A stretch of DNA of 64,000 nt from assembly GCA_015655215.1 (NCBI GenBank), contig JAATFL010000008.1, positions 1-64,000 on the forward strand. Direction: 5' to 3'. Below are positions 19,285 through 27,715 of the stretch, piece by piece (positions within the stretch are counted from its first letter, which is position 1; every line of letters begins with the position of its first letter). The DNA comes from Coriobacteriia bacterium (GTDB lineage Bacteria; Actinomycetota; Coriobacteriia; Coriobacteriales; RUG033). The notes under the pieces are model-generated. The model had not been told where the DNA came from. It did not search any database and worked only from the letters and a program-made list of their open reading frames with translations. The translations under genes were made by a program, and so were the position numbers.

Positions 19285-21120
19285 ATGAGTGAAGGGATTT
19301 CACGCCGCAGTTTTCTCGCAGATGCTGCTCTGATGGCTGGAGGTGCAACGCTTGCTGCCGGATTGAGCGGTTGTGCTTCCAGCACGAACGAGACGGCCAG
19401 CGCGTCTGATGCGGCCAGCGAGATCGAGGTGGGGACACGGCCCGAGGCTGGCGGCCTTGCTGGACCTCTGCCGATGCAGACGGGGAAGATCGGTCCAGAC
19501 GCAAAGCCTATCCTGCCGATTGATGCACCCGCGAACTGGGATGCAGAGTACGATGTCGTCGTCGTCGGCAGTGGGTACGGCGGATTGGTTGCCGCTGCAT
19601 ACGCTGCGGAGAACGGATACGACGTCGCGCTGCTCGAGAAGAGTGATACGACCGGCGGTGCCTCCCGCCATGCAGCCATCAATATGGTGGTGCCCGGTGG
19701 GGCTCAAAGTCAGAACGAAATGGGCTACGCATGGCCGGGCGACACCTTCGACGTTGAGGCAGCCGCCGCGCAACTGGAAGAGAACTTCAACTTCAACATC
19801 GACATCAAGCTTTTGAAGGGCGCCATCGAGGCTGGTGGCCCGTGGGCTGACTGGATGTGCGCTCAGTCTGGCGTCCAGTGGGTCTGCGAAGGATCGAGCT
19901 TCGTTGATGTCGACATACACGACGGCAAGCGCAATACCGTGCTGGGCAACGACCGTACCTGCGACGCGCTCGAGACCAACGCTCGCAACGCCGGTGCCGA
20001 TGTCAAGCTGCAGTGCGAATGCAAGGCTCTTGTCCAGCAGGATGGCCGCGTCATCGGCGTCAAGTGCGGTGGCGATGACGAGCTCTACCTGAGGGCGAAG
20101 AAGGGCGTCATCCTGTGCGCAGGCGGCATGGGATACAACCTCGACCTGCTCGAGCAGTATGTTCCGACGGCGTACATGTACACCGTCCAGGGAGGCCCGT
20201 TCCCGTCCCATACCGGCGACGCGTTCCGCATGGGCTTGGGCATGGGGGCCGACGTGTCCGGTTTCAACTCCTACTGCGCATGGGAGGGCGGTTTGGATGA
20301 ATACTGGGGATCCGGTGACGGTCAGTTCTTCCATTACTTCTGGAACGGCGCCAAGCAGCTCATCCAAAACCCCTGGCTGCTCATCGACAAGGCGGGCAAT
20401 CGACTGCCGTACTTCCTGAAGAGCTTCACCAAGGGTGAGATCTTGCAGGAGCGGGCCGACTTCGAATCGTTCAGCATGGGGGACTTGCCGAGTGCGGCCG
20501 CTTGGATGGGTTCCGCGGGTCATCGTGCGTACGCTATCTTCGACTCCAATTACAAGAGCAGCCTTACGCAGTTCGAGCCGACGCTCACGTGCCTTGACGA
20601 GTCGCGTATCGTGCTGAAGCCCGATGGAAAGACCGTTGAGAACGACTTCTGTGGGACCGACTGGGAGGGCGATTTCGAGAAGGCGGTCAATCGCGGTGCC
20701 ATCCAGAAGGCCGATACCCTCGACGAACTGGCCGAGCAGCTTGGATTGAAACCCGAGCGTTTGAAGGCCGCCGTCGAAGACTGGAATAGGATCTGTGCGC
20801 AAGGCTACGATGACGAGATGCCGTGCCCGTATCTGAAGGAATGGCTGGTCCCTCTGAACAACCCGCCCTATTATGGTGCAGCTGAAGGCGGTGTTATCGG
20901 CAAGACGTTGGCCGGTCTGCGCGTCAATGAGAAGATGCAGGTCGTCGACGATGATGTGGATGCCATCCCGGGTCTTTACGCCGGGTGGACCACAGCCGGC
21001 GGTATATGCGGCGAGTCGAGCTTCTGCACCTTCGGCAACCCATCGCTTGATGGCGGTGTCGGTATGTCGGGTGTGGGCGGTTGGATGGCCATCAAAGGTC
21101 TCCTTGCGAGCGAAGAGTAA
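19285..21120 (+). CDS. Tat-exported FAD-dependent reductase, lipoprotein (3-ketosteroid dehydrogenase/fumarate reductase-like)
   Basis: MSEGISRRSFLADAALM, lipobox LSGC, FAD motif VVVVGSGYGGLVAAAYAAENG. Start placed at the M before the Tat motif. Confidence 0.9.
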   Translation: MSEGISRRSFLADAALMAGGATLAAGLSGCASSTNETASASDAASEIEVGTRPEAGGLAGPLPMQTGKIGPDAKPILPIDAPANWDAEYDVVVVGSGYGGLVAAAYAAENGYDVALLEKSDTTGGASRHAAINMVVPGGAQSQNEMGYAWPGDTFDVEAAAAQLEENFNFNIDIKLLKGAIEAGGPWADWMCAQSGVQWVCEGSSFVDVDIHDGKRNTVLGNDRTCDALETNARNAGADVKLQCECKALVQQDGRVIGVKCGGDDELYLRAKKGVILCAGGMGYNLDLLEQYVPTAYMYTVQGGPFPSHTGDAFRMGLGMGADVSGFNSYCAWEGGLDEYWGSGDGQFFHYFWNGAKQLIQNPWLLIDKAGNRLPYFLKSFTKGEILQERADFESFSMGDLPSAAAWMGSAGHRAYAIFDSNYKSSLTQFEPTLTCLDESRIVLKPDGKTVENDFCGTDWEGDFEKAVNRGAIQKADTLDELAEQLGLKPERLKAAVEDWNRICAQGYDDEMPCPYLKEWLVPLNNPPYYGAAEGGVIGKTLAGLRVNEKMQVVDDDVDAIPGLYAGWTTAGGICGESSFCTFGNPSLDGGVGMSGVGGWMAIKGLLASEE

Positions 21121-21150
21121 GAATCCTGTACAGCACTGGAAGTTTTGATG

Positions 21151-21184
21151 GAGGACGCCGGGTGATCGACCACCCGGCGTCCTC
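21151..21184. terminator. terminator-like hairpin
   Basis: GAGGACGCCGGGTG-atcgac-CACCCGGCGTCCTC. Confidence 0.65.
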
Positions 21185-21210
21185 TCGCGTCCCGCAATGG
21201 TCCGTCACCC

Positions 21211-22893
21211 GTGCACCTGTCGACGAAGACCTTGCCGAAGCCTGTACCCCGAAGCCTCGTCTCTACGATATTCGATAGGAACTCTAGGTCTTGCAGCCAG
21301 TTTTCTCCCAAAGCAATGCAAGCTCATGCTCTCGCAACGCCCACCCTCGTCGTATACTACATCAGGACAGAAAGGTGGCGCACCCTCCAGCAGGGTCTGA
21401 TGGGACTACCGGGGTTCAGAGGAAAAACGTTGAGAGATTCGAAAAGGCAATTCGACACGGGTGGCACATCTGCGAACCGCACATCTTTGTTCAGGTTCAA
21501 CGCCTCATACCTTTTTCTCGCACTGCCCATGTATGCAACGTATCTGCTCACCTCGATCCCGACGGACGAGTATGACAACGTCTTGACGCTGTATGCTACG
21601 GCCCGATACCTCATCCCCTTGACGATGACCGCCGCGGTGGTCCTCCTCGCGATCTCCTGTCTTGCCTCCTGGAAGCCCGAGCGGTTCGCATATCCTCTGG
21701 TTCTACCGTGCGTCTTCTTCCTCGTCGCTGCGATCCTGCTGTACGCAGCCGGTGAGTTTGGGGTCCTCACCTGGGGCTATCTCCCCCTGGTGGCGACGGC
21801 CTCGTTCGCCGTAGGGGGGAGCGTGCTCCTTTTGCTATGGGCGAGAGCGTGTTCTCTCCTCCACGATCCGACCATCCTGTTCTACACGGCCCTTTCCTTC
21901 TGTCTCTCGGTGGCGTTGAAGTCCGTGATCACCCTTCCCACCACACCGAACATCGTCTATATCGTCGCGGCTTCGCTGCTCATGATCTCCGCACTGCCCC
22001 TCGAGCGCATCTTCCTCTTGCACAAGGAGGAATGCGAGCTCATGCATCCCGGCACGCGAAAACCATGGGTCGTGTTCGACGAGATCAAGAAACCGTACCT
22101 CGGCGTCGTGCTGTGCGTCATGATCATCAGTTGCACCTGGGGAACCTCCCTGGGAACGAACATCGTCCCCCGTGAAGCCGGAAGCACCTCGCTCGGGCTC
22201 ATCTGCCAGGTCTTCGCAGGGCTGCTTCTCATCCTCCTCTCGCACGCAGCCGCGCAGGACAAACCCTGGGCCGCCACGGTCTTGGGGTTTTTCCCCGTCG
22301 CGTGCGTCGCGTTCCTGCTCCTCTCCTGGTTTTTGGCCCTGATAGATTCACAGCACCTCCTCGTCTACCTCAACGCCCTCAGGGACTTCTCCTCAAGCGG
22401 CCTTGCCATCCTGTTCTGGAGTGCTCTCATCAGGGGCACCTCAAGGCATCGGTGTCGTGCTTTCGCGGTGGGCGGACTCTTCGTGGGGTCGATGTTGGTG
22501 GTGATGCTGGTATGCATGGCGGCGGGGTACTACCTCCAAAACGCCGCGGAATACGTCACCCCCATCTTTGCGCTCGTCTATCTCACCATCGTCAACTTCA
22601 ATTTCAAAGGCAGGAACACGAACGAATTCGACCACTCCGATGGCATGGAACTCGCCAAGGATGACGAGTCGTTCACCGCACGATGCGAGGAACTCGCGCA
22701 CCTGCACCATCTTTCACCACGTGAGGGCGAGTTACTTCCCTATCTGGCGCGCGGGCACAGCGCAACCTACATCTCGCAAGAGCTTTGCATCTCCCTCAAC
22801 ACCGTCAAGACCCATACCCGCCGAGTCTATGGAAAACTCACCATCCACACCCGCGACGACCTCATAGCGCTCGTCAACACGAGGGAGCCGTAG
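21211..22893 (+). CDS. LuxR-family regulator with polytopic membrane N-terminus
   Basis: C-terminal LSPREGELLPYLARGHSATYISQELCISLNTVKTHTRRVYGKLTIHTRDDLIALV. True start is uncertain and probably internal. Confidence 0.85.
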   Translation: MHLSTKTLPKPVPRSLVSTIFDRNSRSCSQFSPKAMQAHALATPTLVVYYIRTERWRTLQQGLMGLPGFRGKTLRDSKRQFDTGGTSANRTSLFRFNASYLFLALPMYATYLLTSIPTDEYDNVLTLYATARYLIPLTMTAAVVLLAISCLASWKPERFAYPLVLPCVFFLVAAILLYAAGEFGVLTWGYLPLVATASFAVGGSVLLLLWARACSLLHDPTILFYTALSFCLSVALKSVITLPTTPNIVYIVAASLLMISALPLERIFLLHKEECELMHPGTRKPWVVFDEIKKPYLGVVLCVMIISCTWGTSLGTNIVPREAGSTSLGLICQVFAGLLLILLSHAAAQDKPWAATVLGFFPVACVAFLLLSWFLALIDSQHLLVYLNALRDFSSSGLAILFWSALIRGTSRHRCRAFAVGGLFVGSMLVVMLVCMAAGYYLQNAAEYVTPIFALVYLTIVNFNFKGRNTNEFDHSDGMELAKDDESFTARCEELAHLHHLSPREGELLPYLARGHSATYISQELCISLNTVKTHTRRVYGKLTIHTRDDLIALVNTREP

Positions 22894-23130
22894 GACTTCG
22901 GCTATCCTGTCGATCCCTCTGGCATGCCAACGGCAGTCGAGACCCACGATCTGGGGTTCTGCTGGGGAAAATCGGCGCCATCACCCATTTTGGTAACAGC
23001 GATTCTTGCAAATCGCCCGTTTGGGTTCTGCAATGAAGATGCTGGGAAACATACGCTTCTCCGTGCAAGGGGATGGAAAACCAAGCCTTATCTCCTTGCA
23101 ATCCTGCATACGAGGGAAAGGGAGAACAGC

Positions 23131-25041
23131 ATGTCGTCAAACGGGAGTACCACCTCACGGCGAGATTTCCTCAAGGGCGCCGCACTGACCAGCGCCGCTC
23201 TTGCGGGAGCAAGCTTCCTATCAGCCTGCTCCTCGGGAACATCGAGCGAGAACGTGTCTTCGGATAGCGCAACCGCCGATTCCGGCCGCGTGACCGGGTA
23301 CTGCGGTCCTGGTGATTGGCTCGGGGAGGCTCCCGCCGTCGCAGACTCGCAGATTACCGACACCATCGACGTCGACGTCGTGATCTTGGGCAACGGTCAT
23401 TCGGGCGTGGGCGCTGCGATGGGGGCTACCGACGCAGGGCTCACCGCGGCGGTGATCGAGAAGCAGGCCTGGAGCACCTATGTGAACGACAAGGGAGACG
23501 GGACGAACATGGCCGGTTGGTATGGCGAGGATATCGGCCATGTCAACTCGCAGTTCCTCATCGACCGCGGCTTTGGCCCCTACGACACCGGCGAGATCGT
23601 CTCCGAGTTCTGCAAGCGTGGTGCCGGACGCGTGAACCCCGACATCATCAAAGCGTATGTGCAGAACTCGGGTGCCATGTTCGACCGGTACCATGCGATA
23701 TACAACCTGTATGGCGATGAGCGGGAAAAGGACGACAGCGCCGTCTACCTGACAAGCCCGATCGATGGGAACTCGTCGGGGACATACGACCTGAGCGATA
23801 TGTTCCAGTATCCTCTGTGCAACACCCAGGCATGCTATTCCGGAGCGAACGTCTCATATCCCATCTCTGCGGGCGGTTATAAGACGTGGCCTTGCAATGC
23901 GCAGTTCTACGGTATGCAGGGCAACAACATCGAGTACGTGCACAAGTACATCGTGCAGCATGCACAGGAAAACGGAGCCACCTACTACTTCGAGCATACC
24001 GGCGTGGTCCTCACGCAAGATTCCGACGGTGCCGTCACCGGACTCATCGCCCAGGACTCCGCGGGGAACTACAAGAGGTTCAACGCAGCGAAGGGCGTCA
24101 TCCTGTGCGCTGGCGACTACATCGGCAACCCCGAGATGTGCTGGGCCCTGCTCAACGAGGGCATGGAGTGGGGAGAGCGCTCCGGTTCGACCAACGAGGA
24201 CTGGACGCAATCGGGTAGTCGCATCGGTGACGGACACAAGATGGGCTGTTGGGCAGGGGGCATGGTCGAGCCGTCGCCACGTGGATGGATGGCGATCGGG
24301 GCGGGTTGCAACGGACCATGGGGTGCGGCACCCATACTGCAGCTCAACGCCGAGGGCAAGCGCTTCTCCAACGAGGCCGCCATCGCGCAAGCCGGCCCGG
24401 TCGACCTGCGGCAGCCCGCTGGGGCCGCCTGCTGGGTGTCGGACGCGAACTGGAGCAAGACGGTTGCCTCGGCGCCACTTGACCACGGCGCCCCCAACTT
24501 TGGCATGGACGACTTCTATACCGACCTGAAAGCTGACATGGATGCCTGCGTGGTAGGGCCTACCGCCAACCAGGTGATCGGCGCGGCCCTCGGTGAGCGC
24601 AGATCGATGAAGGGGAGCGTGTTCGCCGCGAACACCCTTGAGGACCTCGCCACCTATCTGGGATACACCGGGGATGCCGCCACGAGCCTCCTCGCCTCGA
24701 TCAAGGCCTACAACACCCTCTGCGAAGCGGGCGTCGACAGCGATTACGGTAAGGATGCGAAGTACATGGTGCCAATCGACACGCCGCCCTACTATGGCGG
24801 GACCGGGACCTTCTCCCATTCCTCCACTCCCATGATGGTCACCATGTCCGGGCTGGTGACCGATGCCCATCAAAACGTGCTCGATACGTCTTGGGAGCCG
24901 ATCAAGGGGTTGTATGCAGCGGGTAACTGCCTGGGTGGCCGATACGGTTTTGGCTACAGCACCCCGTTTGCCGGCAACAGCGTCGGAATGGCCATCACCC
25001 ATGGCTGGCTCGCCGCCCGTACCATTGCGGGTGTCGCATAG
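23131..25041 (+). CDS. Tat-exported FAD-dependent reductase, lipoprotein
   Basis: MSSNGSTTSRRDFLKGAALTSAALAGASFLSACSSG. C-terminal KGLYAAGNCLGGRYG. Start moved to the M before the Tat motif. Confidence 0.9.
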   Translation: MSSNGSTTSRRDFLKGAALTSAALAGASFLSACSSGTSSENVSSDSATADSGRVTGYCGPGDWLGEAPAVADSQITDTIDVDVVILGNGHSGVGAAMGATDAGLTAAVIEKQAWSTYVNDKGDGTNMAGWYGEDIGHVNSQFLIDRGFGPYDTGEIVSEFCKRGAGRVNPDIIKAYVQNSGAMFDRYHAIYNLYGDEREKDDSAVYLTSPIDGNSSGTYDLSDMFQYPLCNTQACYSGANVSYPISAGGYKTWPCNAQFYGMQGNNIEYVHKYIVQHAQENGATYYFEHTGVVLTQDSDGAVTGLIAQDSAGNYKRFNAAKGVILCAGDYIGNPEMCWALLNEGMEWGERSGSTNEDWTQSGSRIGDGHKMGCWAGGMVEPSPRGWMAIGAGCNGPWGAAPILQLNAEGKRFSNEAAIAQAGPVDLRQPAGAACWVSDANWSKTVASAPLDHGAPNFGMDDFYTDLKADMDACVVGPTANQVIGAALGERRSMKGSVFAANTLEDLATYLGYTGDAATSLLASIKAYNTLCEAGVDSDYGKDAKYMVPIDTPPYYGGTGTFSHSSTPMMVTMSGLVTDAHQNVLDTSWEPIKGLYAAGNCLGGRYGFGYSTPFAGNSVGMAITHGWLAARTIAGVA

Positions 25042-25063
25042 GGACGGCACAGAACGCTTGGAC

Positions 25064-25108
25064 GTGCCAGGGAGACCACGCCATTATGTGGCATGGTCTC
25101 CCTGGCAC
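25064..25108. terminator. terminator-like hairpin
   Basis: GTGCCAGGGAGACCA...TGGTCTCCCTGGCAC between the FAD and radical SAM genes. Confidence 0.6.
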
Positions 25109-25146
25109 GCATCGGGGTCATGTTGACGGGAACGAGAAGGGGAGTC

Positions 25147-26106
25147 ATGGGCAAGGAACTTCAGGTATATGTGAACCTTCCGTTTTGCATTCACCGGTGC
25201 GCATACTGCGGGGTCCTGGTCAAAACGGGAGATTCCGCAGCGAAGGGACGCTATCTCGGTGCGTTGGAAGACGAGATGGACGCAGCAGTCCAGACCCTCG
25301 GTGAGTATGACATCACCAGCATCTACCTAGGTGGTGGCTCGCCCTCCATCTTCAACCCAGATGACATGGCCCATACGATCAACACGCTTCGAGACCACGT
25401 CGACCTCGTCCTGCACGCCGAGGTCGGCATCGAGATGATGCCGCAAACCGTTGGAACCCCAAGCCTCACCGGGTTGGGAGCCGCTCGTCTCAACCGTATG
25501 AGCCTTTCCATGCAATCGGGCGATCAGGATGAACTGAAGGCCCTCGATTGCGGCTTCACCCTCACCGACGTCGAGAACTCGATACTGTTCATGCGCAAGT
25601 TCGGAGTGCGCAACCTCAACATCGACCTGATGTACGGAAACCCTCTGCAGACGATGGCCTCCTGGGAGCAAACGCTTTTCCTGGCATGCGGGTATGGTCC
25701 TGAGCATATATCGATCTACCCGTTTACAGCGCCTTATGCGGAGGGGATGCTCCCGTGTCCGAGTGCGGCAGAGCAAGAGGACATGGTCGCTTTCGCAGCG
25801 TCCCATCTCGCAAGGAGTGGATATACCCGCTACTCGAAGTACCACTTTGCGCAAAGTGGCTTTGTCTGTCGGCACTTCTCCGATCGGTACCATGGCAGCG
25901 ACTACATCGGCCTGGGCTTGGGTGCGAAGTCGTTTATCGATGGCATCTCCTATGAGAACACCAGCGATTACCGTCAGTATGTCGAGCACAGCTCTGAGTT
26001 CGAGCAGGTAACCTGCAACGTGATGCGATTCGACGAGGAGCAGCTCGAAGAGCGATTGGCCACCTGCCGTGCGTTGCTCGTTCCCGATGCATCGCTCGCT
26101 TCTTGA
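25147..26106 (+). CDS. HemN/HemW-family radical SAM protein
   Basis: CX3CX2C motif FCIHRCAYC, IYLGGGSPSIF, and the HemN-type order LNRMSLSMQSGDQDELK...NIDLMYGNPLQ. Start after the terminator hairpin. Confidence 0.8.
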   Translation: MGKELQVYVNLPFCIHRCAYCGVLVKTGDSAAKGRYLGALEDEMDAAVQTLGEYDITSIYLGGGSPSIFNPDDMAHTINTLRDHVDLVLHAEVGIEMMPQTVGTPSLTGLGAARLNRMSLSMQSGDQDELKALDCGFTLTDVENSILFMRKFGVRNLNIDLMYGNPLQTMASWEQTLFLACGYGPEHISIYPFTAPYAEGMLPCPSAAEQEDMVAFAASHLARSGYTRYSKYHFAQSGFVCRHFSDRYHGSDYIGLGLGAKSFIDGISYENTSDYRQYVEHSSEFEQVTCNVMRFDEEQLEERLATCRALLVPDASLAS

Positions 26107-26119
26107 CCATACGGGGTCG

Positions 26120-27256
26120 TCAGAACCGGAAGATTCCCGCAACCCCACTTGCAACGGGCATGCGTTTTGCGGGGAGCACCAGTATCTCCCCACCTTGGCG
26201 GACGACCATCTCCACGAGCTGGTCGAGGAGATCCGGCGCATCCGTCTGGTGCGAATACTCGACCGCACCGGTGTCCTCATCCAGCTTCCCTCCAATCCGC
26301 CTGTCGGATTCCACGAGAAGCGTCGCAACCCTACCTGCGGCGGCGGCACGGGAGATCTCCGTGGCATCGCCGCTCGCATTCCCCTGTCCGTACGCCGTCC
26401 CAAACCGCTCGACCGCCTCATCCTCGAGCTTCAGACGATGATGTTCGAGGATCCCTCTCGCGCGTTCGTTCATCTCCTCTAGCGAAAGGGCGAACGGATC
26501 GACCTCGATTCCCTCCGCTTCGAGCAAGGGGTTCTTGCTCACGCTCCGGAAGAGGGCGTGATGCTCGATAAGGGCCGCGAGTATAAGGGGAAAGCCCGAC
26601 GGACGGGAGTAATGCTCGGTGATCCAACGGTCTACGATGCGGAAGAACCTCTCGGCATCGACATCGATCTCGTCGCGACGTGCACCCGCACCGTGGTAGG
26701 TCGACGACATCCCCCGGGCATTGGAGGAGTATGTCTGATATGGCTCGGTCAGCTGATCGCCGAGAGCGTCTTCGATGGTCTTGGGCGCGCCGGGGTCGAG
26801 GTCGATTTCGCGAATCGACTGCCCATCACCCTCGAAGAGTCGCATGCTTTGCAGGTTGAGGGCGAGGATGTGATAGCGCCCGGTCGACTCAAGGGCACCG
26901 ATCAAGGGCTTGGTATGGAACCTGTCGCCCACGAGGACCATCTCGTCGACCTTGACCCGTAGCGGGTAGACGTGCATCTCCCCCTGTGCTCCGAGGACCG
27001 CCAAGCTATCGAGGGTGTTGTTCCAGACCTCTTTGTCGTCGGCGATCTCGCGAAACGGGGCGAGCAGGACTCCCGCGTCCGCCTGGGGGTACCTCTCATG
27101 GAGGCTGTTCTCGGCCTGGCGTATCAGATTGCGGAATCGGATGGGGTCCTGCAGCCTCTCTGGAGAGCTTCGATGCGTCGGAAGATATATCGATATGCAG
27201 GGTGGTGTCTGCTCTCCTGTAGGAAGTGACCGGTTGCTGTGGGCAAGAAGATGCAT
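26120..27256 (-). CDS. bacterial archaeo-eukaryotic release factor (baeRF)-like protein
   Basis: PPCISIYLPTHR start, HGAGARRDEIDVDAERFFRIVDRWI, PLILAALIEHHALFRSVSKNP, GGEILVLPAKRMP. Confidence 0.75.
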   Translation of the reverse strand: MHLLAHSNRSLPTGEQTPPCISIYLPTHRSSPERLQDPIRFRNLIRQAENSLHERYPQADAGVLLAPFREIADDKEVWNNTLDSLAVLGAQGEMHVYPLRVKVDEMVLVGDRFHTKPLIGALESTGRYHILALNLQSMRLFEGDGQSIREIDLDPGAPKTIEDALGDQLTEPYQTYSSNARGMSSTYHGAGARRDEIDVDAERFFRIVDRWITEHYSRPSGFPLILAALIEHHALFRSVSKNPLLEAEGIEVDPFALSLEEMNERARGILEHHRLKLEDEAVERFGTAYGQGNASGDATEISRAAAAGRVATLLVESDRRIGGKLDEDTGAVEYSHQTDAPDLLDQLVEMVVRQGGEILVLPAKRMPVASGVAGIFRF

Positions 27257-27546
27257 GGTCTTTCCCCTTTCGATTGGCGACGGGAACGCATATGGAATCT
27301 ACCCGTCTAAACGAAACCAGTCCCGCAGGGTCATTCTAGGACATCGATCTGGCAAAGAGAACCCCCACCCCAACCAACCAGGTCCAGCATGGCACCGTGC
27401 CCCCGATGGCTCTTCCGCACCAGATCGCCACCTCAGGGGGTTCGGATATGCGGGCATTCATTTCGATGCCATATGGGAGAAGCACACGTCGACGCGTATA
27501 ATCGACTGAAGGTAAAGAGGTGATGGAGTGGTGGACCACTTTGGTT

Positions 27547-27693
27547 GACGGTATACACGGAGGATACCTTCACGGTGCAACCCGTGTGCATCCCCGTCAC
27601 AGGGAAATCGTGAAACTCGATACCGCACTCGCTGGTCGTATGCAAGCATGCGTGCAAGTCCTTTGCGGCAGCCCTGCTGGATACGTTGCCGCC
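27547..27693 (+). ncRNA. cobalamin-riboswitch-like leader (divergent)
   Basis: AGGGAAATCGTGAAACTCGATACCGCACTCGCTGGTCGTATGC resembles the cobalamin riboswitch core, and GGATACGTTGCCGCC resembles the B12 box (GGATACCTGCCGCC). It ends just before the RBS/GTG start of the GGDEF/EAL gene. Confidence 0.5.
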
Positions 27694-27715
27694 AGTTGGT
27701 TTGGGGGGTGTCTTG

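Noticed and set aside
19300-20802. 500-aa minus-strand ORF
   Set aside because: Antisense to a Tat FAD reductase with full motifs; no recognisable domain.
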